Source of the DNA: Microbacterium oryzae
Lineage (GTDB): Bacteria; Actinomycetota; Actinomycetes; Actinomycetales; Microbacteriaceae
DNA: 64,000 bases
Assembly: GCF_030406385.1 (NCBI RefSeq)
Contig: NZ_JAUEPM010000004.1
Span: 124,001-188,000, forward strand
Direction of reading: 5' to 3'
Of the stretch, positions 1 to 8,665 are shown piece by piece (position 1 is the stretch's first letter; every line of letters begins with the position of its first letter). The notes below the pieces were generated by a model. It did no database searches and was not told where the DNA came from. It saw only the letters and a program-made list of their open reading frames with translations. Made by a program: the position numbers and the translations under genes.

Positions 1-2786
1 AGCAGCGCGATCGCGGCCCGAGCCTCCGAGTGTGCCGCCGCAATGCGGCAGGCCGCTCGGTCGTAGGCCGCGAGGGCCCGACCCTCGCCGCCCTCGAAGG
101 GACGAAAGCGCCGCGTCGTGAGGAGGCGCCACGCCTCTTCGTTCCGCCCGACATCCAGGAGGAGGTTCGCGTGCACGACGGCCAGGTCGTCACGCTGATC
201 GAGCAGGTCTGCGTGCTCCTCGAGCCGCGAGAGCCGCTCCCGCGCGCTCAGGCCGCGCACTCGATCGAGCACCTCGCGCTCGAAGACGAGACGCGCTTCG
301 GGCGCGAGAGCGAGCGCGCGCTCGAGCAACCGGTCGGCGGCGGCCGGGTCGCCTCCCGTGGCCACCACCGCGAGCGCATGATTGCGCCACACCACGGGAT
401 CGATGCTGCCGCCCTCGGTCGCCGCGGCCAGGTGACTCAGTGCGTCCGCTGAGCGGCCGGCATCCAGCAGCCACATGCCGAGGAGCCCGTGCGCGACGAC
501 GTCGCCGGGGTCGGCGACGAGCGCCGCGACGAGGGCGTCGTGCTGGTCGAGTCCGGCGGGGAATGCGTAGTCGGCGGCGGCCGCGCGGGCACGCGAGCGC
601 TCCTCATCGGCGCGCTCCGGCGGTCCGGCCTGATCGAGCCAATGCGCTCGCAGATAATGGCGCAACGGCTCGGGCACCCCGAAGCCGGGGTGGTCTCGGC
701 GAGCGGCCGACTCCGTGACGGCGAGCGCTTCGCGAAGCGCGCCGGCGAGAGCGAACTCCGCGCCGATCTCGAGGGGAGTCCGCGGGTCGATAGAGGCGAG
801 CGCTCCGTCGAGGGCGGCGAAACCCGGATCCAGCGGAGCAGCCGTCCGCGCCGTCTGCAGGAGCGCGCTGCTGTCTTCGCCGAGTCGTCGCAGCGCGAGG
901 ACCTCGATCCGACGCGCGGCCGGGACGACGGCGGCGACCTCGCGAGCGATGGCGAGCGCTCGGGCCGCGTCGCCTCGGCGCAGCGTGATCCGAGCGCGCA
1001 CCAGCGTGGCGGCCGGCTGCCACGCCGCGTTCCACGCCGCTCGCCCGAGTACGCGCTCGGCCTCGTCGAAGTCGCCGAGGCGTTCGAGGACAAGGCCCAG
1101 CAGATAGCCGGTCTCGCCGTCGCGGGGGTTGAGGTTCCGGCGGGTCTGGCGCGCCATCGCCCGCTCGAGGAGCACGCGAGCGTCGTCGTACTCGGCCCGG
1201 CGGAGGCGCCAGCCGGCGAGCAGAGTCGCGGCCCGGAGGTCGGACTCGTCGCGCCGCAGCGCCTCCTCCAGGTATGCCACCGCCGACCGCGACGGGTGAC
1301 GGTACTGCATGAGATGGACGGCGGTCAGGTAGAGCTCGTCGGCGGATTCGATCTGCTCGGGCTGCGGCGGCGCCGTCGCGACCCAGGGAGCGCCGTGGTC
1401 GCGCCGCTCCGACTGCCACTGCGCGAGCACCCGGTCCGCCGTGCGGACCACGACGCAGTCGACCGCGGCCGCAGGCACGGCGACCTGCACGGGGGCGTCC
1501 GGAGCGAGCGAGACGCGCTCCTCCCGAACGTCCTCTCCGACCACGATCTCGATCCGCGCCTCCGGGAACGCGCGCGTGACGAGGACGCCCACCCGCGTGC
1601 CGTCGCCATCCGGTCTCACGGAGATCGCGGCGTCGAGCGACGCCTGGCGCGCCGGCCCGATGTCGTGGATCGGATACCAGTACTGGCTGAACGTCCTCGT
1701 CTCCCCCGGCAGGAGCCAAGCGAAGTCGGGCTGGTTGTCCGTGTAGACGCCGGCCATGAGCTCGACATAGGGGCCGTCGCCATCCGTCAGCTGGTCATCC
1801 CAGGCGCGGCCGATCTCGCCGTCGCCCCAGGTCCACTGCTTCTTGCCGGGCGAGAGGGCGTGATCCGCCCAGTGGACGAAGCCCGCGTCGGCGCCGTGGT
1901 CGTAGCCGCCGAAGAACTCGTCGTCGGTGTCGGTGATCATGTACGACGTGGGCACCGGGATATTGCTGTAGATGTCGATTCGGTCCGCCCCTTCGCGCTC
2001 GGCGGCGAGCGCGGGGTAGTCCACGCCGTAGTACGGCCGGTCTGCGCGCGGGAACGCCGTGATCGCGCGCCGTGCGTGGTCGGCCACGTAGGTGACGTCA
2101 TCAGGGAAGAACGACTGGTACTGCTCGTGCGAGCGGGCCGCGACGTTGGCCCACCAGAGGAACGTCTGCGGGGCATCCGTGCGGTTGTGCAACCGCACGT
2201 CCGCCTCGATGAGGGTGGAGCCGGGTCGCAGGCGCACCCCGTGGACCGACTGCATGCGCTGGAGCGGGTCGATGTCTCCGTGCCAGACCACGACGGCGCC
2301 ATCGGCCTCGCGCTCGATCGATGTCTCGACGGGCAGGAAAGTGGCGGGGCGGTGATGCTGCGGCCAGTTGAACTCGACGCCGCCGGAGATCCACGGACCC
2401 GCGAGCCCCACGAGCGCCGGCTTGATGACGTTGTTGCGGTAGAAGAAGTCGTAGTCGGCGACCTTGTCGTACCCGATATGGATGCGTCCGCCGATCTCCG
2501 GCAGGAGCATGAGCCGCACGTACGCATTCTCGAGGTGGATCGCCCGCCAGCGCCGTGGGCGCTTCTCGTGCGAGATGGCATCGGTCATGGGCAGCGGGTA
2601 GACCTTGCCGCTCGACCCCTGGTAGACGCGGCGGTCGAGGAACAGGGGATAGCGGTCGGGGGCGGCCGGATCGTACGTGTCGATGACGACGTCCTCCTCC
2701 CAGCAGGCGACACCGCCCGCGTCGAGGATGTCGCGCTGGTCGGCGGGTGCACCGGGCAGGCAGATGCGGCTGAGGTCTTCGGTCAC
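1..2786 (-). CDS. DUF5107 and TPR-repeat protein, truncated by window edge
   Basis: Reading from a GTG at 2786, the frame stays open to the window edge, so at least 928 residues are present and the C terminus is missing. Residues of about 20-330 resemble the DUF5107 domain: a beta-sandwich-like part with 'GGRIHIGYDK' and 'GGVEFNWPQHHRP' blocks and many Trp and aromatic residues, as in sugar-binding or sugar-processing enzymes. From about residue 390 to the edge there are helical TPR-like repeats rich in Ala, Leu, Arg and Glu. No signal peptide is seen, so a cytoplasmic location is likely. It is divergent from an AraC regulator and next to a sugar ABC importer, which suggests a role in handling an imported glycan. 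The reaction is unknown. Large open frames on the opposite strand here are shadows. Confidence 0.8.
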   Translation of the reverse strand, partial: MTEDLSRICLPGAPADQRDILDAGGVACWEEDVVIDTYDPAAPDRYPLFLDRRVYQGSSGKVYPLPMTDAISHEKRPRRWRAIHLENAYVRLMLLPEIGGRIHIGYDKVADYDFFYRNNVIKPALVGLAGPWISGGVEFNWPQHHRPATFLPVETSIEREADGAVVVWHGDIDPLQRMQSVHGVRLRPGSTLIEADVRLHNRTDAPQTFLWWANVAARSHEQYQSFFPDDVTYVADHARRAITAFPRADRPYYGVDYPALAAEREGADRIDIYSNIPVPTSYMITDTDDEFFGGYDHGADAGFVHWADHALSPGKKQWTWGDGEIGRAWDDQLTDGDGPYVELMAGVYTDNQPDFAWLLPGETRTFSQYWYPIHDIGPARQASLDAAISVRPDGDGTRVGVLVTRAFPEARIEIVVGEDVREERVSLAPDAPVQVAVPAAAVDCVVVRTADRVLAQWQSERRDHGAPWVATAPPQPEQIESADELYLTAVHLMQYRHPSRSAVAYLEEALRRDESDLRAATLLAGWRLRRAEYDDARVLLERAMARQTRRNLNPRDGETGYLLGLVLERLGDFDEAERVLGRAAWNAAWQPAATLVRARITLRRGDAARALAIAREVAAVVPAARRIEVLALRRLGEDSSALLQTARTAAPLDPGFAALDGALASIDPRTPLEIGAEFALAGALREALAVTESAARRDHPGFGVPEPLRHYLRAHWLDQAGPPERADEERSRARAAAADYAFPAGLDQHDALVAALVADPGDVVAHGLLGMWLLDAGRSADALSHLAAATEGGSIDPVVWRNHALAVVATGGDPAAADRLLERALALAPEARLVFEREVLDRVRGLSARERLSRLEEHADLLDQRDDLAVVHANLLLDVGRNEEAWRLLTTRRFRPFEGGEGRALAAYDRAACRIAAAHSEARAAIAL

Positions 2787-2878
2787 ACTCCCACGCTACG
2801 AACGGGCATGGCCGCGCGGAATGGGCGATCCTCGTCGGCACATGGACGAACCGATGATCGAAGGCGCACAATTGAGGG

Positions 2879-3742
2879 ATGGAACGCGCCGACGGCTTCG
2901 AACGGCAGCGCCTCAGCGTCGTCCCTCGCCCCCTGGTCGCCGCAGCACTCGAACGCCCCGTGACCCGACGGATGGTCGTGACCGATGCGGGATGCTTCCC
3001 TCGGGCCGAACATCACGGCAGGCGGCGACCTGGCGGGGCCGAGGAGACCATCGTGATCGTCTGCACGGCCGGCGCGGGCTGGGTCGAGACACGAGCCGGA
3101 CGACGGCGTATCGGCTCGTCGACGGCGGTGGTGATCCCCGGAGGCGTCCCCCACTCCTACGGTGCGGATGCGAACGACCCCTGGACGATCTGGTGGTGCC
3201 ACGTGCGTGGTACCGACGTGTCGGAGCTCGTGGTGGCCACGGGTACAACCGACGCCGATGTGACACTGTCGCTGCGCACTCCGGAACGTGCGACCTCGCT
3301 CATCGACGAGATCGTGACGAGCCTGGAACGGGATGTCAGTCCTGCTCGGCTGCTGGCGACCAGCGGGATGGCGTGGCGCCTCCTCACGCAGCTCGTCGTC
3401 GACCGACTGCTGCCGCACCGCGACACCACGCTCGAGCGCGCCATGCGCTACCTGGAGGAGCGTGTGGATGGGCGGGTGCAGGTGCCTGCGCTCGCGGCTC
3501 TGCTGGGCGTCTCCGCGTCGCACCTATCGGCGCAGTTCCGGAAGGCCACCGGCGGCGGAGTGCTCGCGCACCACACCTCGCTCAAGATGGCTCGCGCACG
3601 CACATTGCTCGACACGACCGACCTCAGCGTCGCGGAGGTCGGTCGGCATATCGGGATGGCAGACGCGTTCTACTTCTCCAGGCAGTTCCGAGCCGTGCAC
3701 GGGATGAGCCCGCGCGCATACCGGGAGACGCGCAAGGGCTGA
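2879..3742 (+). CDS. AraC family transcriptional regulator
   Basis: A 287-residue regulator. The N-terminal half resembles a cupin sugar-sensing domain ('VIPGGVPHSYGAD' near residues 83-95). The C-terminal 100 residues form the double helix-turn-helix of the AraC/XylS family, with 'LAALLGVSASHLSAQFRK' as the first HTH and 'VGRHIGMADAFYFSRQFR' as the second. It is divergent from the DUF5107 gene and convergent with the ABC importer, so it probably senses the imported sugar and controls both. No ribosome binding site at a normal distance precedes the ATG. A CACAAT hexamer ends 6 bases before it, so the mRNA may be leaderless. Confidence 0.9.
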   Translation: MERADGFERQRLSVVPRPLVAAALERPVTRRMVVTDAGCFPRAEHHGRRRPGGAEETIVIVCTAGAGWVETRAGRRRIGSSTAVVIPGGVPHSYGADANDPWTIWWCHVRGTDVSELVVATGTTDADVTLSLRTPERATSLIDEIVTSLERDVSPARLLATSGMAWRLLTQLVVDRLLPHRDTTLERAMRYLEERVDGRVQVPALAALLGVSASHLSAQFRKATGGGVLAHHTSLKMARARTLLDTTDLSVAEVGRHIGMADAFYFSRQFRAVHGMSPRAYRETRKG

Positions 3743-3756
3743 GCGCGACGGCGCTC
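3741..3756 (+). terminator. short hairpin after the AraC gene
   Basis: GAGCGC and GCGCTC arms with a 4-base loop begin at the AraC stop codon and are followed by a C/T-rich run. It lies between convergent genes and could stop transcription from both sides. No clear T-tract is present. Confidence 0.35.
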
Positions 3757-3775
3757 CTCCCTTGCGCGTGTCGCG

Positions 3776-4651
3776 TCAGCCCTTCGTCGCCCCGGCGGTG
3801 AGGTCGGCCCGCCAGAACCGTTGCAACCCCACCATCAGCACGACCAGCAGCAGCGCCGAGACCGCGGACCCCGCCACCACGAGCGCGTAGAAGTCGGGGT
3901 CGCGCTGGGTCTGCGAGTTCCAGAGCGTGAGCCCGAGCGTGACGGGGAACGTCTGCGTGTCGTTCAGCATCACGAGCGGCAGCAGGTAGTTGTTCCAGAT
4001 CGTGACGAACTGGAAGAGGAAGATGGTCACGAGCGCGGGGACCATCATCCGCGCCGACATGGTGGCGAAGATGCGGACCTCGCCCGCGCCATCCAACCGC
4101 GCCGCCTCGATCACCTCGTCGGGCACGCTCGAGGCCGCGTGGATGCGCGCAAGGTACACCCCGAAGGGGCTGACCATGCTCGGCAGCAGCACGGCCCAGT
4201 AGGAGCCGGTCATGCCGACCGTGTTGAGCAGGAAGTACAGCGGCAGCGCGATGACGGTCGCCGGCACGAGCACCCCGCCGAGGATGATCGAGAACAGCGC
4301 CTCGCGGCCCCGGAAGGGGTACTTCGCGATGGCGTAGCCGCACGCCGAGGCGATGAGCATGGCGACGAGCGCTCCGACGCCGGAGTACAGGATGCTGTTG
4401 AGGACCCAGCGGGTGAAGAGCCCGCCGTCCTGCGTAAACAGCAGCACGAGGTTGCCCCACGCGCGCGGTGTGTCCGAGAACCAGAGCCCGAAGGTGCCGA
4501 AGAGATCAGCGGGCGACTTGGTCGCGGCGACGAGGACCCAGACGAGCGGCAGCAGGAAGTAGATCGCCGCCACCACCAGGACGGCGTTGACCGCCACGTC
4601 CGAGACGGTCCCGCGCCGAGGAGCGCGCCGCGAGGGTGTCGAGGTCACCAT
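3776..4651 (-). CDS. carbohydrate ABC transporter permease (MalG type)
   Basis: A 291-residue membrane protein with about six transmembrane segments. It carries the EAA loop 'EAARLDGAGEVRIF', which docks the ATPase, about 80-100 residues before the C terminus. The N terminus is short and basic, as expected for the MalG-type permease of carbohydrate uptake CUT1 systems. Its ATG overlaps the stop of the upstream MalF-type permease (ATGGTGA, 4645-4651), showing translational coupling. No ATP-binding subunit is encoded nearby, so it probably shares an MsmK-like ATPase made elsewhere, which is common for CUT1 systems. Confidence 0.95.
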   Translation of the reverse strand: MVTSTPSRRAPRRGTVSDVAVNAVLVVAAIYFLLPLVWVLVAATKSPADLFGTFGLWFSDTPRAWGNLVLLFTQDGGLFTRWVLNSILYSGVGALVAMLIASACGYAIAKYPFRGREALFSIILGGVLVPATVIALPLYFLLNTVGMTGSYWAVLLPSMVSPFGVYLARIHAASSVPDEVIEAARLDGAGEVRIFATMSARMMVPALVTIFLFQFVTIWNNYLLPLVMLNDTQTFPVTLGLTLWNSQTQRDPDFYALVVAGSAVSALLLVVLMVGLQRFWRADLTAGATKG

Positions 4652-5550
4652 GCGCGGTTCCCCTTCCGGTTGACGAGGCGGAGGAACCCGAACGAGAACG
4701 CGAAGCCGATGACGGCCACGACCACGGCCATCGCCGCGGCGAGGTTCGGGTTGCCCTGGGCGAACGCCTGGTTGTAGGCGGCGAGGTTGGGCGTGTAGGT
4801 CGAGCTGATCGCGGTCGTGAGCGGGCGCAGCACGAGAGGCTCGACGAACAGCTGCAGGGTGCCGATGATCGTGAACACGGTGACGAGGATGATCGACGGG
4901 CGCACGAGCGGGAGCTTGATGTGCCAGATCGTCGACCAGGAGGATGCGCCGTCGATGCGAGCGGCCTCATACAGCTCAGACGGGATCGCGTCGAGCGCGG
5001 CCATGAGGATGATCATGTTGTACCCGGCGAAGCCCCACAGCGCGATGTTCGCGATGGAGAAGAGGACTGTTCCACCGGAGAGCGGGTCGGCGTCGATGCC
5101 TACCGCGGATAGCGCCTGAAGCACCGGGCTCGTAGCGGGCACATAGAGGAAGCCCCACAGCAGCGTGGCGACCACCCCCGGCACGCCGTAGGGCGCGAAG
5201 TAGAGGACTCGGAACACCCGAGGGAAGCGAGCGCGCCCGGAGTCCAGCAGCAGGGCGAGGCCGAGCGCGGTCACGACCATGAGCGGCACGAGGATGGCGG
5301 AGAAGAGGATGAGCCGCCAGAGGCTCTCCACGAAGGTGGGGTCCGACAGCGCTCGGGCGTAGTTGTCGAAGAGCACGAAGGTCGGCGTCGAGGCGCCGAA
5401 TCCAAGACCTGAGCTCCGCGTCGCGAAGAGGCTCTGAACGATGGCGTAGATGATCGGTGCGACGAAGAACAGCACGAACATCACGACGAAGGGGAGGACG
5501 AAGAGCCACACGGCGGCGGGGAGCCGACGACGGGGAGCGCGGACGGTCAC
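4645..5550 (-). CDS. carbohydrate ABC transporter permease (MalF type)
   Basis: A 301-residue permease starting at a GTG at 5550, preceded by a GGAGA-like site. The open frame extends further upstream, but that part runs through a hairpin and has no membrane character. Segments include 'AAVWLFVLPFVVMFVLFFVAP' near the N terminus. The EAA loop is 'YEAARIDGASSWSTIWHIKLP' around residue 205. It forms the channel together with the MalG-type partner, and the two genes overlap by seven bases. It receives substrate from the lipoprotein encoded just upstream. Confidence 0.93.
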   Translation of the reverse strand: MTVRAPRRRLPAAVWLFVLPFVVMFVLFFVAPIIYAIVQSLFATRSSGLGFGASTPTFVLFDNYARALSDPTFVESLWRLILFSAILVPLMVVTALGLALLLDSGRARFPRVFRVLYFAPYGVPGVVATLLWGFLYVPATSPVLQALSAVGIDADPLSGGTVLFSIANIALWGFAGYNMIILMAALDAIPSELYEAARIDGASSWSTIWHIKLPLVRPSIILVTVFTIIGTLQLFVEPLVLRPLTTAISSTYTPNLAAYNQAFAQGNPNLAAAMAVVVAVIGFAFSFGFLRLVNRKGNRAW

Positions 5551-5566
5551 GGGGTCTCCAGACAGA

Positions 5567-5601
5567 GGGGCGGGGCGTGCCGGCGTGCGCCGGCCCGCCC
5601 C
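5567..5601 (-). terminator. intercistronic GC hairpin between binding protein and permeases
   Basis: GGGGCGG pairs with CCGCCCC (5567-5573 with 5595-5601), and an inner GCCGGC pair sits at 5579-5584 and 5589-5594. It lies in the 58-base gap after the solute-binding-protein gene. Such elements often attenuate read-through or protect upstream mRNA, so that the binding protein is made in excess over the permeases. That role is inferred. Confidence 0.5.
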
Positions 5602-5608
5602 GCAGGAA

Positions 5609-6937
5609 TCACTTGTTGACCGAGATGCCGCGCTCTTCGAGCGCCGCGACCATGTCGGTCTGGGTCTTCGTGTACGCCTCGGTGATCGGCTCACCTGCGT
5701 CGACGGCGGCCTTCACGTTGTCCGTCAGCGACGCGAAGAGCGTCGATGACAGCGGCGGCCAGGTCCAGTCCGTCGCGACGGCCGCGTCGGACTCGGCGAA
5801 CACATCCCAGATGTCCTGACCCCCGTAGAAGGCGAAGACCTCGGGCGCGTCCTGCAGCGACGCGATCTCGGACGTGTCGGCGATCGCCGGCCATCCCGCA
5901 CCGACCTCGGTGAGAATGCTCACGCTCTCGGGGTCGGAGTTCAGCCAGAGCGCGAACTCTGCCGCGGCTTCGGGGTCCTTCGAGCCCTTCAGCACCGCGC
6001 TCGCGGAACCGCCCGCCCAGGTCGCGGAGGCCTCGTCGCCGGCGTTCCACTGCGGCATCGCACCGACGGCCCAGTTGCCGGAGGTGTCCGGTGCGGTGCC
6101 ACGGAGGATGGCGTCCGCCCAGGAGCCGGAGATCCACGTGACGACATCGCCGTTCTGGATGTCGGCGTTCCACTCGCTCGAGAAGTCGGCCTCGATCTTC
6201 ACCAGATCCTCGTCGATGAGCTTCTGCCAGAACTCCGCCACCGTGAGCGTCTCCGGGCCGTCGATGTCGACCGTCCAGGCGTCGTTCTCGGCGGCGAACC
6301 AGCTCGCACCGCCCTGCTGCGCGAGCCCGATCATCCAGGGTGCTTGGTTGAAGGCGAACGCGGCGATGTAGCGGTCGGGGTCAGAGGCACGGATGACCTT
6401 GGCCGCCTCGTAGAACTCGTCCCAGGTCGTCGGGTACGCCAGGCCGAGCGAGTCGAAGATGTCCTTGCGGTAGAACTGTCCCAGGGGACCAGAAGCCTGC
6501 GGAACCGAGTACACGCGGTCGTCGAAGACACCCGTCTGCCACTGCCACGGCACGAAGAGATCCTCGGAGTCGCCGACGTAGTCGGTGATGTCCTCCAGGG
6601 CGTCATTCACGAGGAAGTCGGGCACGGCGTCATAGCCGAGCTGCACGACGTCCGCCGGGTTGCCGGCTTTCACTGCCGACAGCATCTTCGCGTACCCTCC
6701 GTCGGGGCCCGCGGTGATCGTCTCGAGAGTCACGTGGATGTCGTCGTGCGATTCGTTGAACGCGTCGACCGCCTGGTCGATGTTCGGCACCCACGACTGG
6801 AAGGTGATCTCGGCTGGCTCATCGCTCGACCGTGTGTCGCCGCTGCCGGCGCTGCACCCGGCCACGACGAGCGCGAGCCCGGCGCCGAGCGCGACGGCAC
6901 TGAGCGTACGGAATCCGCGGCGCTGCGTGATGGACAT
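5609..6937 (-). CDS. extracellular sugar-binding lipoprotein of CUT1 ABC importer
   Basis: The product is 442 residues from the ATG at 6937, chosen because a GAAGGAG site lies 5-6 bases upstream. Residues 1-28 form a lipoprotein signal peptide with lipobox 'VVAGC' (Cys28). The mature part has the family-1 extracellular solute-binding fold, with 'ITFQSWVPNIDQAVDAFNE' at the start and 'KMLSAVKAGNPADVVQLGYDAVP' as the hinge region. It is anchored outside the membrane and delivers sugar to the two permeases downstream. The substrate cannot be told from sequence. A LacI-type palindrome lies about 65-80 bases upstream of the start. Confidence 0.93.
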   Translation of the reverse strand: MSITQRRGFRTLSAVALGAGLALVVAGCSAGSGDTRSSDEPAEITFQSWVPNIDQAVDAFNESHDDIHVTLETITAGPDGGYAKMLSAVKAGNPADVVQLGYDAVPDFLVNDALEDITDYVGDSEDLFVPWQWQTGVFDDRVYSVPQASGPLGQFYRKDIFDSLGLAYPTTWDEFYEAAKVIRASDPDRYIAAFAFNQAPWMIGLAQQGGASWFAAENDAWTVDIDGPETLTVAEFWQKLIDEDLVKIEADFSSEWNADIQNGDVVTWISGSWADAILRGTAPDTSGNWAVGAMPQWNAGDEASATWAGGSASAVLKGSKDPEAAAEFALWLNSDPESVSILTEVGAGWPAIADTSEIASLQDAPEVFAFYGGQDIWDVFAESDAAVATDWTWPPLSSTLFASLTDNVKAAVDAGEPITEAYTKTQTDMVAALEERGISVNK

Positions 6938-7002
6938 ATCTGCTCCTTCGCAAGGGAAGCTCAGCGCGAGGGGCCGCCGAGCGTTTCCGAGAGTAGTTCC
7001 GC

Positions 7003-7014
7003 TGAAACGTTCCA
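7003..7014. promoter_or_regulatory. LacI-type operator-like palindrome
   Basis: TGAAACGTTCCA is a near-perfect palindrome centred on CG, in the style of LacI-family operators. It lies 66 bases upstream of the binding-protein start and about 120 bases before the MFS gene. No LacI gene is adjacent; the nearest in the window is at 33.4 kb. Confidence 0.4.
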
Positions 7015-7134
7015 AGGAATGTCGAAAACGCGCGCGCACCTGGAGGATCCGACGAGGGCACGACGATTCACCGCAACCGGTCCCCGTCAGCACGACCACG
7101 GCGTAGGCGCCAGCCCGCGGATAGTCTGAACGAG

Positions 7135-8571
7135 ATGCGCGACGACGAGAACCCCCGCCGGCGGCGCACGCGGCACCCGCCCCGCTTCCTGACCGTCGGG
7201 GTGCTCGCGTTCGCGGGGCTCTGCTCCTCGTTCATGTTCACGCTGGTCGTGCCGCTGCAGGCCGAGCTGCCGATGCTCCTCGACGCATCCCGCGAGGACA
7301 CGTCGTGGGTCGTCACCATCACGCTGCTCGTCGCGGCCGTCGCGACCCCGATCTCAGGGCGCCTGGGCGACATGTACGGCAAGCGCCGCGTGGTCGCCGT
7401 GCTGCTCGTGCTCCTCGTCGCGGGATCGCTCATCGCCGCCCTCGCGAGCTCGATCACCGGCGTGATCATCGGCCGCGCCCTGCAGGGCGGCGTGACCGGC
7501 GTCATCCCGCTCGGCATCGCGATCATGCGCGACGTGCTGCCGCCCCGACGTCTCGGAACGGCGGTCGCTCTGATGAGCGCGACCATGGGCGTGGGCGGCG
7601 CCATCGGCATGCCGGTGGCGGCATATCTCGCCCTCCACACCGACTGGCACACGCTGTTCTGGCTGGCCGCGGCGCTCGGCGCCGTGGGCCTCGTACTCGT
7701 CCTGCTCTTCGTCCCGGAGGACATCCTGCGCTCGTCGGGGCGGCTCGACGTCCTCGGCGCGATCGGGCTGGCCGTGGCGCTGACCGGACTGCTGCTGTTC
7801 GTCTCGCGCGGCGCAGAGTGGGGCTGGGGCTCCACCGCGACGCTGATCTGCGGCATCGGCGGGCTCGTGGTGCTCCTCGGGTGGGGCGTCTACCAGCTGC
7901 GCGTTCGGGACCCGCTCCTGGACCTCCGGGTCGCGGCGCGACCGGCGGTGCTCTTCACGAACATCGCCGCGGTGGGGATGGGGTTCGCCCTCTTCTCCTC
8001 GAACGTCGCCTTCCCGCAGCTGCTGGAGCTGCCCGTCGAGACGGGCTCCGGGTTCGGCCTCGACATGCTGGGTGCTGCGCTGATCGTCATGCCCGCGGGG
8101 CTCGTGATGATGGTGATCTCGCCGCTGTCCGGATGGCTCGAGCGCACGATCGGGCCGCGCCCCCTGTTCACGGGCGGAGCGTCCTTCATCATGCTCGCCT
8201 ACGTTCTCGTGCTGCTGTGGTCGAGCGAGGTCTGGCACATCTTCGTCGCCAACCTCCTCATCGGCGTGGGGATCGGCTTCACGTTCGCCGCCATGCCGCT
8301 GATCATCATGCGGGCGGTCCCGGCCGACGAGACGGGCGCGTCCAACGGGCTGAACGCGCTGTTCCGATCGGTGGGCACCTCGAGCGCATCCGCCGTGCTC
8401 GGCGGCGTCCTCGCCACCATGAGCATCGAGATCGACGGCGTCGCGGTCCCCACCCGGGCGGCGTTCGATCTGTGCTTCTGGCTCGCGATCGCCGCGGGCA
8501 TCGTCGCCGTCGTGCTGTCGCTCTTCATCCCCCGCCAGCCGATCGAGGGCCATCCGTCCATCCGCGACTGA
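7135..8571 (+). CDS. MFS transporter (multidrug exporter type)
   Basis: A 478-residue protein with many hydrophobic segments, probably 14, which fits drug:proton antiporters of the DHA2 type. The loop after the second segment has the MFS motif A, 'GRLGDMYGKRR' (about residues 78-88). Further segments include 'RALQGGVTGVIPLGIAIMRDVLPP', the motif C-like region. A basic N-terminal stretch (RRRRTRHPPR) precedes the first segment. It stands alone on the + strand before the MetE-like gene. The substrate is unknown; drug or metabolite efflux is the family expectation. Confidence 0.9.
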   Translation: MRDDENPRRRRTRHPPRFLTVGVLAFAGLCSSFMFTLVVPLQAELPMLLDASREDTSWVVTITLLVAAVATPISGRLGDMYGKRRVVAVLLVLLVAGSLIAALASSITGVIIGRALQGGVTGVIPLGIAIMRDVLPPRRLGTAVALMSATMGVGGAIGMPVAAYLALHTDWHTLFWLAAALGAVGLVLVLLFVPEDILRSSGRLDVLGAIGLAVALTGLLLFVSRGAEWGWGSTATLICGIGGLVVLLGWGVYQLRVRDPLLDLRVAARPAVLFTNIAAVGMGFALFSSNVAFPQLLELPVETGSGFGLDMLGAALIVMPAGLVMMVISPLSGWLERTIGPRPLFTGGASFIMLAYVLVLLWSSEVWHIFVANLLIGVGIGFTFAAMPLIIMRAVPADETGASNGLNALFRSVGTSSASAVLGGVLATMSIEIDGVAVPTRAAFDLCFWLAIAAGIVAVVLSLFIPRQPIEGHPSIRD

Positions 8572-8665
8572 CCGCGAGTAACCGACGGTCACGCGATGCG
8601 ACACGAGGCGCGCGAGAGCGGTAGCGTCGCGACGGGGCCCACCCCCGGAGCGAACAAGGAGCAGC

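Noticed and set aside
489..2963. 824-codon open frame on the + strand
   Set aside because: It is antisense to the DUF5107/TPR gene, Arg/Asp/Val-rich with no domain, and arises because high GC suppresses stop codons.
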